DNA of 64,000 nt, taken from NCBI GenBank assembly GCA_039881145.1, contig JAYKKI010000061.1, positions 9,460,001-9,524,000 of the forward strand, given 5' to 3'. The notes below the pieces were generated by a model, which worked only from the letters and a program-made list of their open reading frames with translations, ran no database searches and was not told the origin of the DNA. Positions 1-11,945 of this stretch are shown in pieces (within the stretch, counting starts at the first letter, position 1; the number at the start of each line of letters is the position of its first letter). Position numbers and translations under genes: made by a program. The stretch comes from Druceiella hillmani. Its lineage: Eukaryota; Arthropoda; Insecta; Lepidoptera; Hepialidae.

Positions 1-61
1 TTGGCAATATTGTTGAATGCTATATGTTTAAACTTTGATATTAAGTGCATATTAAAGTTTA

Positions 62-335
62 AACATTTTTTTTGACACGTAATTAAAAAGTTGGGATGTT
101 AATCACACTGAAAAACATTTTGGAGATTCATATTTAATATCGTTGAAGATATTCTAAAGGTATCTTCAACGATACTCCACTTAATGGATCAACGCGAAAA
201 AATGTTTCCTTCCAGGTTCGGAGAGGCGTAATAATCGGCCTTAATCTAAAAATGCTATGATACTGTAGAATACGGATGAACAGAAGGCTATAGCAAAGTT
301 TTAGGAATCAGTTTTTTTCCTAATCGGTACCTTAA
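62..335 (+). repeat. Fold-back element arm (copy A)
   Basis: This segment equals the right arm of the inverted repeat seen complete at 40803-41578. Its left partner would lie outside the window. It contains a smaller internal palindrome at about 152-186 with 13-bp arms (ATCGTTGAAGATA and its complement). Confidence 0.75.
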
Positions 336-342
336 AAAAAAA

Positions 343-358
343 AATGTATATATATATA

Positions 359-424
<66 letters not shown>

Positions 425-425
425 T
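343..425. repeat. (AT)n microsatellite
   Basis: Nearly pure TA dinucleotides, interrupted by a TGTG and ending in CACACACA. The copy B counterpart (41586-41661) is shorter, as expected for a slippage-prone tract. Confidence 0.95.
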
Positions 426-504
426 ATAATATTAAAATGTTTATTATTATTGGAATTATTTGGAATTTTCATATTAGGATAAGAATTGGTCGGGTTGGAA
501 TATA

Positions 505-1275
505 GTCTGTCATTTCTCAGTCCGCCAACCGTCTCTGTGCAAAAAATCCCGTCGATCCATAGCTTCGTTGCGACGTAAAAGAAGTATAAATAAACGCAAC
601 ATTGAATTTACAGTGTTATTTGGGATTGTAATATTACTTACGATAGGATTTCTCGAAGACCATCTCCGTGCAAGAAATCCTAACGACCCGTGGCTCCATT
701 GTGACATAAAATAAGGAAAAACAGACTTTTGCGTTTATAATATTTTTCCCAATTTGAAAGTAGCCTATATCATTTCCTGGCCCACTAACCATCTATGTGC
801 AAAAAATCACTTTGATCCGTAGCTCCTTTGTAACATAAAAGATTGATAAAAGACAGATAAACTGATACACTGTTGCGTTTATAACGTTAATTAAAATCAA
901 AATATTACTAAAAATGAGATTCACCGGGTTGAAACTTACCAGCCATCTCTGTGCAAAGAATTACATCGATCCGTGGCTTCGCTGCGACATGAAAGAAGGA
1001 CAAATCCATTTTTGCATTTATAGTACAAGTTAGGATTATAATATTATTTGGAATGAGGTTTCCCCCCGGAAGTATATCCTATGTCAAAGGATATAGGCTA
1101 TATTTCGCAAAAAATTACGTAGACTTGTTGCTTCCTTATTAACTTTGTGTACTTTTTCAGCTTCAAACAATCGTTTTGCCGTAATAAAATTATTCTATGC
1201 CATTTCCCGATCTCATAGTTATTTTTGTGTATAAAATTACTTTATTCCATGTACCGTCGTGACGTGAAAGAAGAA
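505..1275. repeat. Degenerate tandem array, about 130-150 bp period
   Basis: A block containing CTCTGTGCAAAAAATC, then GATCCGTGGCTCC and TGCGACATAAAAGAAG, recurs at about 528-583, 662-713, 787-840 and 944-995, with a weaker copy near 1236-1272. Each is followed by a TTTGCGTTTATAATAT-like stretch. Such blocks resemble the tail sequence of dispersed insect transposons. The open frame on the minus strand at 510-707 is a by-product of the array and not a gene. The same array is in copy B at about 41740-42510. Confidence 0.8.
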
Positions 1276-1696
1276 CAGAGACACATAATTTAGCATTATA
1301 TTCGTTAGGATAATAAGTAGAACTTTTCTGTAGAATAACTAATACTGTAGAATTAGCCTGTTTGTACACTGAGGATCGATGAAGTTTTTACAGGTGGATT
1401 CCGTTGGCTCTGAGCTTACATATAGGCTACGTTTACGTTTTATCGCAATCGACCAACTAAATTAAAGATATGGCAATTTCACGTTTTAGTTTAAGAAAAT
1501 TAGCCTAAAAATCGTCGATCAGGTCAAATAATTCGTTTAGTTTTGAAAGTTAATACAGCTATTCCTTGAGGTGTCCAGTTGAACATATTAAAAGTCTCCG
1601 AGGGTGAGGGGCAAGCAATTCAATTTTTTATTTCGTAAAAATAAAAAATGGAATTGCCTAAGGAAATTTAATTAAGAAAAATAACAAAAGGAAGTG

Positions 1697-2065
1697 TTAC
1701 ACAGGTATGCCGTATTCATCATATTGTTTTTCATCATTGTCATCTTTTTCTTCTACATCGATGAGGGCTCCATTGATATATGCTCCTAGGCAGTCGTTAC
1801 AAATAATACTGCAGTTAATGCCCGCTTTTCGGCAACTGCATTTGTCAGAACAACCACTCCTGCATCGGTAGAAAGTAAAATTTAATAAGGTCTCAGAAGC
1901 AGGAACATCCAAGGTCGCTATTGGCTCTAGGTTTCCATTGACCGCTCGCTTCCAACCTCACATTTCTGGGAGTAGTTGGTTCCCAAGCTACTCCTGTACT
2001 TGATGGAATACACTACAGGTATGATATTTCGTTGACCTTTTGATAGAGGGAGGGAAGAAAGATCA
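1697..2065 (-). pseudogene. C-terminal remnant of a transposon-associated cysteine-rich (CXC-like) protein
   Basis: Read on the minus strand, the frame from about 2065 gives SVFHQVQE, a stop, LGNQLLPEM, a stop and GWKRAVNGNLEPIATL. It then runs into an open segment (1697-1912) whose core is CRSGCSDKCSCRKAGINC followed by SIICNDCLG, with an acidic tail ending at a TAA. The spacing of cysteines (CxxxC, CxC, CxxxC, CxxC) resembles Tesmin/TSO1-type CXC modules. To my knowledge it matches the tail of a protein found repeatedly in arthropod transposon-rich DNA. Two in-frame stops upstream show it is dead. The function of this family is not known to me. It lies downstream, on the same strand, of the helicase fragment at 4374-4945, so both may come from one element. 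Confidence 0.65.
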
Positions 2066-2121
2066 GGTTTGGACTGCGAATGAGATATCAATGTGTTTAT
2101 TTGGCATTTTCTTATAGCGTA

Positions 2122-2279
2122 ATCGCACTGATGGAGTGTGACCCATATAGTTTACTATTGTTCGCTTATATCAAGATGTAATCATTAAATATCATTATGT
2201 GTGATCGCAATGATGGAGTGTGACCCATATAGTTTACTATTGTTCGCTTATATCAAGATGTAATCATTAAATATCATAA
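2122..2279. repeat. Tandem duplication, 82-bp unit, two copies
   Basis: A block starting ATCGCACTGATGGAGTGTGA recurs 82 bp later almost unchanged. The copy B equivalent is at 43355-43512, so the tandem duplication predates the large duplication. Confidence 0.92.
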
Positions 2280-2879
2280 GTCTTTTAATTTTAACATCAT
2301 AGTCTGACGTTACTAAATGTTCTTAATTTTGTTATATAAACTTGAACTTATTCATTCGTGTTTTAGTTTAAAATAATTATATTATCGGCATTTTTTCATT
2401 ACAGAATTTTCGAGATGCAAAGAAAAACTGAAAAAACCCCTCCCTTACCACCGACTCGCTCCACGCCCTTGGGGACTTACTTTTGGAGACCTTAATTTTA
2501 TTAGGCTATTTCAATACAAATTGTACTTAAACAACATTTACTTTTATAATTTCGATAATAGGTGGCGTCACGTGTATTAATTTTACAATTATCTTAATAA
2601 TATTTTTTGAAGAGGGCGAAACTAGTTAGAAAATGAATCATTATCCGGTTTATTTTATTTGCAGATCATTAAGTTCAAAGATTCGTGACACTTTCAACAG
2701 CACGTATGAACAAGGAATAGGAGATATCCAAAGATACGTACATATTTTGGAGTAGGTTTTATTATTTAAGACTAATTATTAATGTGCAATGATACTTTTT
2801 ACCATTCGATATGTGATATCGTATTATTACCTACGACGGAACAGAGGAGGTATATGCGTTTTGGGTGAAGGGTTGGTTG

Positions 2880-3650
2880 TGTGTGCAATCCAAAGTTTCC
2901 ATTTATCTCCAAAACGGTTTAACCGATTGTTTCTATAAAATGTTTGTTATTCATTGGAAATGGTTGCTAGATAGTTGTTACGATGATTATTCATCAGGGA
3001 GTGCCGCAATAAATATTTTATTGCAAACGAATGATTCCATTTATCTCCCAAACGGTTAGACCGATTTAGATACGGTTTTATGAAAAATATTTTGGGAATT
3101 ATCGTCGATAGATTACTCATCAGAGGCGCCGTAATACATATTTTGTTGCGAACGAATGTTCCCTTTTATCTCCAAAATGGTTTGACCGATTTAGACACGG
3201 TTTTCTGCAAAATATTTCGAACTGATCGGCGATAGTTCTCAGATAGGCGTTATGGTGTTAGCTCACCAGTGGGCGCTGAAACATTTTGTTGCAAAGAAAT
3301 GTTTCCATTTATCTCCAAAACGGTTTGACCGATTTTTTGCAACATATTTGGACTAATCGATTATGATAGGTTAGGGTTCATCAGGGGGTGCTGCAACATT
3401 TTGTTGGAAACAAATGTTCCCATTTACCTCCAAAATGGTTTGACCGATTTAGACAGGGTTTTCAGCAAAATATTTGGGATTAATCGGCGTTGGATTTTAG
3501 ATTAGGTGTTATGATGTTAGCTCGCCACGGGGCGCTACAAAATTTTGTCGCAAACGAATGCTCCCATTTTTCTCCCAAATCGTTTTAATGATTTAGATAC
3601 GGTTTTCGGTAAAAAGTTTGTAATTTAACGGCGAAAGTTATTAGTCTTTT
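2880..3650. repeat. Degenerate tandem array, about 115-145 bp period, six units
   Basis: The motif ATTTATCTCCAAAACGGTTT followed by GACCGATTTAGACACGG and TTTTCTGCAAAATATTT recurs at about 2899, 3040, 3166, 3308, 3421 and 3567. Between motifs, blocks with GGGCGCTGCAA and ATTTTGTTGCAAACGAATG recur. This type of sequence is common in dispersed insect transposons. In copy B the array is at about 44113-44883, essentially unchanged. The open frame at 2865-3059 falls inside it and is not a gene. Confidence 0.85.
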
Positions 3651-4373
3651 GTTGTTAACTCGTTAAGGGGCGCTGCAATAAACATTTTTTATTAATCTAG
3701 GTTAACTACTTTGTGGCCTTTCTGCGGCTCGTCTGTGTGTGACCCACGTGACATGTTTCTCAAGTGGTCACATTCTTCCAGCGCTATGCTATTGTGTGGA
3801 TTGTAGAAGAGTTTACTTTGATTACGATTTGTTATTACTACGCCGTCTAAAGATTGTACTCTCCTAAGAGTCTCATAATCTTGCCCTTCGGCGAATGTTT
3901 TTTTAGAAGCTTACTTATTAAGACTAATATTAATATTTTTAATTTTACTTTTATTTTAAAAATATTCTAGAGGTGGCTTTAAGGCAGTATCCACGAATGA
4001 AACAACACCTGTCGAATTTGTCACCCCTACAAAATCAGTTTATTGAGATAGTTTATTACGATTCGGATAACGTCGGGATCAAAGTAATGCGAATAAGCTA
4101 TACATTTTTGCATACCATAAGCGTCGTAGCTACATGTGTATTAGTGCTTTTACAACTAGTAAATAATCGTTCTGGGGCGCAGGATTTTGCAAATAAGTCC
4201 TCAAATTTGTATAGTAGCATCTTAATGCTCGAATTTAATAATTTTGTTAGAACTTAGCAGGTTTTTTTTTATTTCTAGATTTAAACTTTTCCTGATAAAG
4301 AGAAGTAAGTAATTTTTAATTTATAATTTTTATTCCGACATTCTCTTCTTCATTAGTATTATATGTGTATTGA

Positions 4374-4945
4374 GTAGATTATATATACAAATTTTTGGAA
4401 TTTCCTACTCGAGAGCAAGCTACGTATACTTGAGAGTGAGAAAAGCAGGATTCTTTGAGGTTTATGCCGCAGTGTTTTAAAGTTTGTCCTTGCGCTTTGT
4501 TTTATTTGCTTTTGTTTTATAATTGCAGTCTTTTAAACTGGAATGGCAGTTCAGTAGAGATCAGTGGTATTCTGGGGATAAATAATGTTTATCCTTTGTC
4601 CTTTCCGGTCATAAGTTCGGTTTCGATGATGTAATTCGATAGCTGTTTGACGATCATCCTTGTTCCATTACATAGTTTTGGTGAGTTGAGATTTCTGAGT
4701 AGTATGATGGGAGATCCAATTTTCGGTATAAGGCAATGTAATGGCATTCCTGGTACTTGCAAAGAGTTTAAAAATTCTGTAGAGAAGTTGACACTTTCTT
4801 CAAGGTTTACCATTGTGTCGATTGATTTGTATATTCTCTCTTCACCGGGTATTTTCTTTTTAATATTAAAGTTAATATCGCCGATAATATTATTTTTAGT
4901 TGCTAAAATTGTCCTCTGAATTAGCCACTTCGAATTTTTTATCAA
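4374..4945 (-). pseudogene. Helitron/PIF1-type DNA helicase fragment
   Basis: The minus-strand translation has the C-terminal half of the PIF1-like helicase domain found in Helitron Rep-helicases. It has WLIQRTILATKNN, then LPGE-like PGEERIYKSIDT and FLNSLQVPGMPLHCL, then GSPIILLRNLNSPKLCNGTR. After a stop at about 4588 the frame continues with IPRIPLISTELPFQFKRLQ, motif V (NKAQGQTLK) and motif VI (QVYVACSRVGN). An internal deletion removed the residues normally lying between FKRLQ and NKAQGQ, and more stops are present. No ATP-binding Walker A segment or Rep domain was recognised upstream. The element is therefore a dead 3' remnant. Copy B (45607-46178) has lost one of the stops through a TAA-to-GAA difference. 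Confidence 0.85.
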
Positions 4946-5146
4946 TAATTATTTTTATCGTTTTAGTCTAAATTAAGAAACAAAAAATAAATTTATAGTT
5001 GTAGTGACTCTATTATATATACAAACAAATTATTTAATAATATTAACTTGTTTTATGGCAGATTCCGATTGGGTAATGAGTGTACAAAATAAGAGGTCTA
5101 TTACATAATTTCTGTATTAAAATTATATTAATTTCAGATCAAGTGT

Positions 5147-5151
<5 letters not shown>

Positions 5152-5193
<42 letters not shown>
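5152..5193. repeat. (AT)n microsatellite
   Basis: Pure TA tract. The copy B counterpart is at 46384-46427 with a slightly different length. Confidence 0.95.
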
Positions 5194-5196
<3 letters not shown>

Positions 5197-5295
5197 TTTT
5201 ACTGGAATGATAGATAAAAGCGCGTGCAATGTTACAATTTGTTCTTAAAATTAGCTATCTCGCCTTATTAACGGAGCTTCCAGCAAAGTCTAGAA

Positions 5296-5332
5296 ATATT
5301 GTAGCACATATATTGAATATGTGCTACAATAT
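5296..5332. repeat. Perfect palindrome, 16-bp arms, 5-bp loop
   Basis: Arms ATATTGTAGCACATAT and ATATGTGCTACAATAT flank the loop ATTGA. It is conserved in copy B at about 46529-46565. There is no T-run after it and no gene next to it, so it is not a transcription terminator. Confidence 0.85.
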
Positions 5333-6403
5333 GATACATATACATGCTTGAAGTCAAAATAATGTACACATATGTAAATAGAAAGGATGCTTCATTAGAT
5401 AGATTGACCGCACAGAATACTCAGCGATAAGGAAATACATACATATGCTTCAGAAAACGGGAGACATTCGAAACATATTTGTAAAACTAAAATCTCTTAA
5501 CCTGTCATTTTGTATAAATTAATACCATTTAAAACAACCCTGTTATTTAGGAATAGATTTAGCACTGAGAGGATTCAGAAAATATGTAAGAATTTACGGA
5601 ATATTCTTAATGCCAGTTCTACCCGTATTTAACATGTTAGTTTTAATATTAATGAGAGCATAGCATTTTTTAAGCTATTTATAGTTATTGTTACGAATTT
5701 TGTTTAACATGTGAATGTATTGCCTAAATATACTTAATAGGTGTAAAAATATGGTGAATTTAAGCTAATAGTAAATATTTTTTTTATTTTTAACTTTAAC
5801 AGTTTCCAAGGTGGGAATGGGTTACAAATTTTTCTAATGCTAATTTAGGGAGTGGAATTACACCTTAAAGTTTCGAGTACTATTTGGAGCTGTCTATTAC
5901 TTTATTGTTTCCGATGTTATAAAAATATAAATAAATTCTAAATTTGAAGTAATTTTAATATTATTATTACAAATTACCAGTTAGAAGGAATCTTTCATTG
6001 CTATCTAGCATACGCGTGCAGTACGTTAAAAACAATATTAAGCAGAAATGGTAAAAACAGTTTTTTTTCGAACACTGTTAACCTGTATATATAATTAATC
6101 GAAGTCAGTCGTCATCATTATATTAATAAGCAATAATTAATCTAAGGCTATCAAATAACTCAGAGAACAGTAATGGCAGTATAACGATAAGCGGCCATCT
6201 TGTTTCTATATACTAGCCGAAGCCAGACAATCTATAGCTATTCGTATATAACCGGTAACTATACTAAAGTCACCATACTGTTAACAATATAATTTTAAAT
6301 ATCGTCGATGTTTCTTAATTTTTTGAAATTTCCACCCCGTTCCAAAGTTGATTAGAATGAAGAATACTAGGTACTTGCGTTGTTTTATGTTAAGTACCCG
6401 TTT

Positions 6404-6404
<1 letters not shown>

Positions 6405-6446
<42 letters not shown>
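6405..6446. repeat. (AT)n microsatellite
   Basis: TA tract ending in an ACATATATAC variant. The overlapping isoleucine-tyrosine frames on both strands are artefacts of it. The copy B tract is at 47640-47692. Confidence 0.93.
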
Positions 6447-6450
<4 letters not shown>

Positions 6451-6990
6451 TATACCTAAATAATGCTGGCAAAGTGTTGTACAAGAATTCCGATTCTTGT
6501 CGAAAATGTAAGACAAAAATAATCCATATTTTTTTGAATTGGGTTTTTATTACTGAGAAATAATTTATTTCTCAATTAAAAGTATTTTTGGTTTTCAACA
6601 TTTTCTAGGTAACAATTACATATACATGTTTCATTATCTTAGTGAGCCTCCATGTAAAAAGAAAAACATAACTGAATTCTTTTTCTGCAAAAGAATTCTG
6701 TTAGTTCAATGTTTAAAGGCGAATTGTTGTGTGAGGGAAGTTTAAATTGACTTTTTTAAAACAATACAAGGAAATAGAAATATACAAAGATACAGAGATA
6801 TTACTAGTACAAGTGTTACAAGTGAAGTGTGTTTGTTATGCTTAATCAATGATTATTTATAGTCTAGGGTATGCAGATAACGGACTGACAATGTTTGAAA
6901 AGAAACCAATATTTTAAATATATTACCTTGACTAGTTGACAGATACATGTTTTTGGTGATATGGACTAATCGTTGGAAACAAGATTAATA

Positions 6991-7199
6991 GGATGCTTAC
7001 TTAGAAACAGATCGTCTACTTGTTCGTGGGGATGATAACTAAACTGATTACAATATGATTTATTACAAAAGCGTGGTTATCTATAATAACATTTAAAAAC
7101 CAAAACAGGATGCAATGTTTACTCTGAAGCAGATCGTTTACATTATTTATGGAAGTGATAACTTAAATTTATTGCAAAGGGTGGTTATCTAACATTTAC
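6991..7199. repeat. Diverged tandem duplication, about 117-bp period
   Basis: Blocks starting GGATGC, containing CAGATCGT, TGATAAC and GTGGTTATCTA and ending ACATTTA, occur at 6991 and again at 7108 with clear divergence. The same pair is in copy B at about 48229-48437. Confidence 0.6.
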
Positions 7200-10100
7200 A
7201 AAGGGCGGTTATATAACAGAATAAGTTATTGTCGTCTCGTTTTATCGCTTTGATGATGGGTGTACCCTGCAGGACGCTTAATCATTGTGTTTCTTTGAAA
7301 TAGTGTTTTTTGTGAACGGGACAAAATATAAAAAACAATTCTTGACTATAACTATCTTGTTTTGGTGTCAGAAATTCATAGAAACTCATTGAATTGAATG
7401 ATCATGCATAATAGAATAAGTAGTGTTCCTAGAATAAGAGAGAAATACAAAAATATATCGAAGAGGGCGAGAGATTTATTTGATGCAATCGGTATATTGG
7501 GTGATGGAAACATCGAACGAAATTAAGAAATTGAATGCAATTAAAACGAGTCCTGTGCAGAAAAATTACAGAATCAAATTATATTAAAGTGCAAATATTC
7601 GACGTCAAAGAAATTGTGTATGTGAAGATGAAAAATGAAAGTTCAAAAGGACATTCGAATCATATCACGAGGAAAGAGTGGAAAATAAGAAATTGGCAAA
7701 ACAGTAATGTATAAAAGTGATAGGCGAGAAAAGGAAACCGGACAGATGTGGGTAAACAGATTTGAGAAAAATCTAAAAGATGGTGATGTAAGGTAAAGGA
7801 ACAATGCTACAGCGTGTTCAAAAGTGAATAAATAGAAAATGTTAGGTTACAAATGTAAACGTTATTTTATCTTTGATGACGTATAATTTTTTCGAACAAT
7901 AGTATAATTAAAAAAATTGCTTGAAATAATCACTCAATACCGTATATTACAAATTAATTGTACATCGCTGAATGAATTTTTATTTATATAATCGTTTATT
8001 AAATAATTACATGTGAATATTTATAGTTTTATATTGTGATAGAAAACGAAAACGAAATAACGAATACGAAACAATAATCGTGAAACGCAAACTTTTCTAT
8101 ATGTTTTGTATTATCTCATAATAAGATTTGATTGTTTCATTTTTTATTCGATTGTAATTAATTTGGGTTATTAAAATTATGAAACATGTATTATCGTAGC
8201 GCGGTTATGTCAGCACTGCTTGCAAAATTTAATTTCTTCCAAACAAATTCAAGAGTAAATCATACAATGTAAGATATATAACAAAACAACTTGCCATTAA
8301 TTTGAAAATAAAACTATACATACAATATTTTTGTATATCCACGAACTATCAATTATTACCAAAAGCGAAACTTTCTCTTCCTCAAAAAAGAAACTTCACT
8401 TGTCGCTCAATTTTTAGCAATAATAAATGTTCAAATAGTTACAAAGTTAACAAATGTTATAATAATATACATCTGTTTCATACATGTAAGCATACATACA
8501 CAATAAACATGTAATGATTTCACTTAGTAACCTTATTCATTTTGGCTTTTCAATAGAGTTGGACAAAAATTACCAATTATACTCCCGGAACTAATCCGAC
8601 TCATGGTCTTTTTAAGACAACTGTTTCTTTGTTAATATATTTTGCATAATAATTCTAAATTTATTGCCTATTTTAAACTGCGAAAAATATGTTTCCAAAG
8701 AAGCAATATTTGGCGCCGCTTTTACATAAGAAAAACATTTTCAACAAGAAAAATATGTGGGAATTTTGAAGTCGATAGGGATAAACATAGATAATAGCCA
8801 CTGAACTAAAGACTGCATACATAGTTAGATTAATCTCATTAACGTTTCATTAAGACTATATTCCTTTGGGTTACTTCCATAACATAACGTTCGGCTTTAA
8901 TTTGTACTAAATTAATAAATATGAAAGAATTATAATAGTTACATGCCGTAAAATAACTTCCTAAATAGTATTAAGTACTATATGATTTCACTAAAATGGT
9001 TTCCTTGTAGTCCATATTTTTTAAAAATTCTCCGATTTATAGTTTTAAAATTTAAATGTTTATAACAGCAATTTTTACTCGTACATAAACATATTAAATA
9101 TTATGATTTCGAATATCTTTGTTTTATATTTTAAAGTCCGAAAAATATATATCAAATATCAAATTCGTGAACTTTTGGAGTAATGGTTAAAATGGTTTGT
9201 TATAACGTAGTCATTTTCTCGAAACAATTAAAAATTGTAAATCCAACTTCACAATCATTTTGTGACACTTTTCCCTGAAAATAATTATTGTATATTATTT
9301 CCATAGCCGATAAAGCGGAGAGATCTGTTTTTGTCATATGTCTTGGATTATCCACGCATTTTGAATTAGGCACGAAAACACAAAAAAATGTACGCACATC
9401 ACAAGCACTTGTGCATACACTTGTAATATACGATACATACACAATCACATAAAATAGGTACGCTACGTGTGCGCATACACATATACATACTTGGATACAC
9501 GTATTTAAAAAGTCAAACACATATGCGCGAATTAATTAGCTTGAGAGTGATAAAACAAAACAATTATATAGATAAACTACGATCGAGACCATAAACATAT
9601 TATAAAATCATTAAATATTCCTGAACAATCATACATCGGCAAAGGTAAGAAGCAGCTATTATAAAGTTAACTGGAAGAAGTTTTATATACATAGTGCATC
9701 GGCCACAATAAAGTTAAAATAACACAACTTTAGTTAAGTCGGTTACTTCCTTTTTCTTAATTTATTTTGGAAAATCTTGTAATTTAAATTGAAAAATTAA
9801 ACTCAATTTAACTATACTAAGTTGTCATTAAATTTATATGTGAATATATATTTCTCTTTAAGTTGATTTCTCATGTTAACGGAGTGTCGATATTGACGAT
9901 TTATTGGCATTTGGACAGTTAAAAATTTTCGAACACGCGAGTATGCATAATGATGCGAAAAAATTTTCTTTGCCATTACCACTTTGGCGGTCATCATCAA
10001 ACAAAATATATTTAAAGAAAACGAATTGTGTTTTTCTAAAATCGCTTTGAATTCCTTGAAAAAAATTGAACGTGAAGTTTTATTTCAACACCACTTTCGC

Positions 10101-10326
10101 AAATGAAAAAATTACTTTTTATAATTTTGTAAACCTAAAGAGAACAAATTGACGTTTTCAAATTATCATAATCAATACGTTTTTAACATGAAAACGAAAA
10201 TATCGAAACACTTCAAGTACACATACGTATTGGGCGAAGATGTCGTTTTATTCAATGGTGAATTTTATCGTAAACTTAATTTTACTAAGTATATGATGAT
10301 AATACCATAGAAAGTATTCTGGAAAA

Positions 10327-10383
10327 TATAAAAAAAATCTAGTAATCCGGGCCACGTATCAACAGGTAAACAGTAAATCAGTT
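10327..10383 (+). promoter_or_regulatory. Possible core promoter of UGT copy A
   Basis: A TATAAAAA at 10327-10334 and an arthropod-initiator-like TCAGTT at 10378-10383 lie 120-175 bp upstream of the ATG. The roughly 50-bp spacing is longer than the usual 30 bp for a TATA-initiator pair, and such words are common in AT-rich DNA. The same sequence is upstream of copy B (51566-51622). Confidence 0.2.
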
Positions 10384-10501
10384 TCTAATTCATCTACAAG
10401 GTTAAATAAATCAAACATTCAAAACATCAGTTAATGGTAATATTATTGGTAGCTATACTACACATTAGCCTTGCGACTTCTAACATAAGATAACGTGCAA
10501 A

Positions 10502-11350
10502 ATGTGTGGAAGTTTTTTCTTTATTTTATACTTTATTGTTACCACCTTAAGTGTTAGTGTCGACGGTGCAAGAATATTAGCAGTGTTTCCAACACCGTCC
10601 CACAGTCACCAAGTTGTATTCAACGCATTGATAAAAGCATTAGTGACAAATGGCCACCAAATTACATTAGTTACGCCAGATCCCCTCGAATTGAGTATAA
10701 ACTATCAAAATGTGACTCAAATAAATCTTCGTGATATATCGTACAAACTGTATTTAGAGAATATTGATATAACTAACGTCGGTTTTACGTCAAACGGTGA
10801 CTACACCGCTATTGTATTTAATTTTTACCGGGCCATGTTACAAGTCCTTGCTGGTCAGTTTCAAACGCCGGCAGTGAGAAAATTGATAAAATATCCTGAA
10901 GTGCATCAGTTTGATCTTTTCATAGGTGCATACTTAATACCTCAGGTTTTTGCATTCGCAGATTTGTACAAAATTCCCTCAATTGGTATAAATTCCTTGC
11001 AACAATTTGAATTTCAATTTAAAATTATGGGTAACCCCACCCATCCTCGCCTCTATTCTCATGCCTACTCTACAGACATAGGACACCCGATGAGTTTTTG
11101 GGAGAAATTATCGTCCTTATATTACTCATTAAAAATTGATTTTTTACTAGGCTTTGAACACTTTCCGCAAAGCGACAAGTTACTGAAAAAAGATTTTTTG
11201 TTAAAAAATGTAAATATGGAGAAATTAATGAAAAGTGTCGATATTGTGTTCGTTAATTCGAACTCTGTCTTCAGCGGGGCGAGGCCCAATGTCCCGCAGA
11301 ACGTGTTTTTGGGTAATACGCATTTCAAAGATGAATTAGCGCTTCCTGAG
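10502..11350 (+). CDS. UGT copy A exon 1 (signal peptide and N-terminal acceptor-binding domain)
   Basis: Open for 283 codons from ATG (context CAAAATG, A at -3) to the donor GAG|GTTAGT. Residues 1-22 form a signal peptide (hydrophobic [15 protein letters not shown]). The mature start is [18 protein letters not shown], in which H36 aligns with the catalytic histidine of UGTs. Reading on past the donor adds only five residues before a stop, so the exon end is set by the splice site. The only base difference from copy B in this exon is a silent one at codon 268 (GTG here, GTC in B). The exon could in principle still be used as an alternative first exon. Confidence 0.9.
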
Positions 11351-11860
11351 GTTAGTATTTTTTTTTAATAAATATAGTGAATAAATATTTGTTATATATA
11401 CTCAAATATAAAAAATACTATATAACTATAATATAAGATTTATAGTGAAAATTGACACAATTCTTGAATTTAAATGTCAAAATCCATTAGTTCCTCACGA
11501 GCTTCTTTCATTTACTTATTTATCTGTATGTAATTCTTAATTTTTGTTCCAGCATTTTTTTAATTGTTCAAAAATTACTTAACTATGTAAGTCAAATTTA
11601 ATGTAAGTAATAAGCTTATTTACATTAAATTTGTACGATATACAGAGGTGACGTAATTTACATTTTTGTTTATAATTATCTATATTGTTTCAAATTAAAT
11701 AATTAAAAAAAAATTAAGCTTAAACATTCTTGAAATGTTTAGCTAATAATATATGTTTTTCTATTTAACGTAGTATATTGTAAGTTTAAATAATTAGGAA
11801 TTCATATTTTATTGAATGATTAAAATATACTGCATTATTAATTAATTTCGTATTGTGGTT

Positions 11861-11945
11861 TATCTGAGATTAGTGATTTTTTTCAAGTCACTAATGTGAT
11901 TAGTGAGATATCTGAGATTAGTGACTTTTTGTCAAGTCAATAACG
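11861..11945. repeat. Short direct repeat, about 50-bp period
   Basis: TATCTGAGATTAGTGA followed by a T-run and CAAGTCA occurs twice, with a partial copy between them. It is present unchanged in copy B at about 53101-53185. Confidence 0.75.

Larger units (their letters stand above)
5333..10320. other. Intergenic stretch without a recognised gene
   Basis: This AT-rich stretch holds only short open frames with low-complexity products. It includes an (AT)n tract at 6405-6446, a diverged tandem pair at 6991-7199, and a CA-rich patch near 9390-9500 that yields a cysteine- and valine-rich spurious frame. A purine-rich patch at 7380-7830 has no continuous frame. Copy B is the same at about 46566-51560. 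Confidence 0.6.

Noticed and set aside
3973..4257. 94-residue plus-strand frame, with only a silent difference between copies
   Set aside because: It lies between transposon pieces, with no recognised domain and no splice or promoter context; one silent change is not evidence of selection.
4647..4919. 90-residue plus-strand frame
   Set aside because: It is the antisense shadow of the helicase fragment.
5296..5332. Palindrome as a terminator or microRNA precursor
   Set aside because: The stem is too short for a precursor, and nothing nearby is transcribed as far as the sequence shows.
6281..6563. Open frames rich in repeated Ile-Tyr, here and at 12422, 16208, 24671, 38178, 38679, 47515 and 57388
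   Set aside because: They are translations of (AT)n microsatellites.
7380..7830. Purine-rich patch with REKYKNISKRARDLFDAIG in one frame
   Set aside because: I considered a decayed retroelement protein, but stops are frequent and no family motif could be supported.
9200..9520. 106-residue minus-strand frame, identical in copy B at 50439-50759
   Set aside because: Its first half is a CA-rich low-complexity stretch, there are no recognisable motifs, and identity between copies is explained by the duplication.
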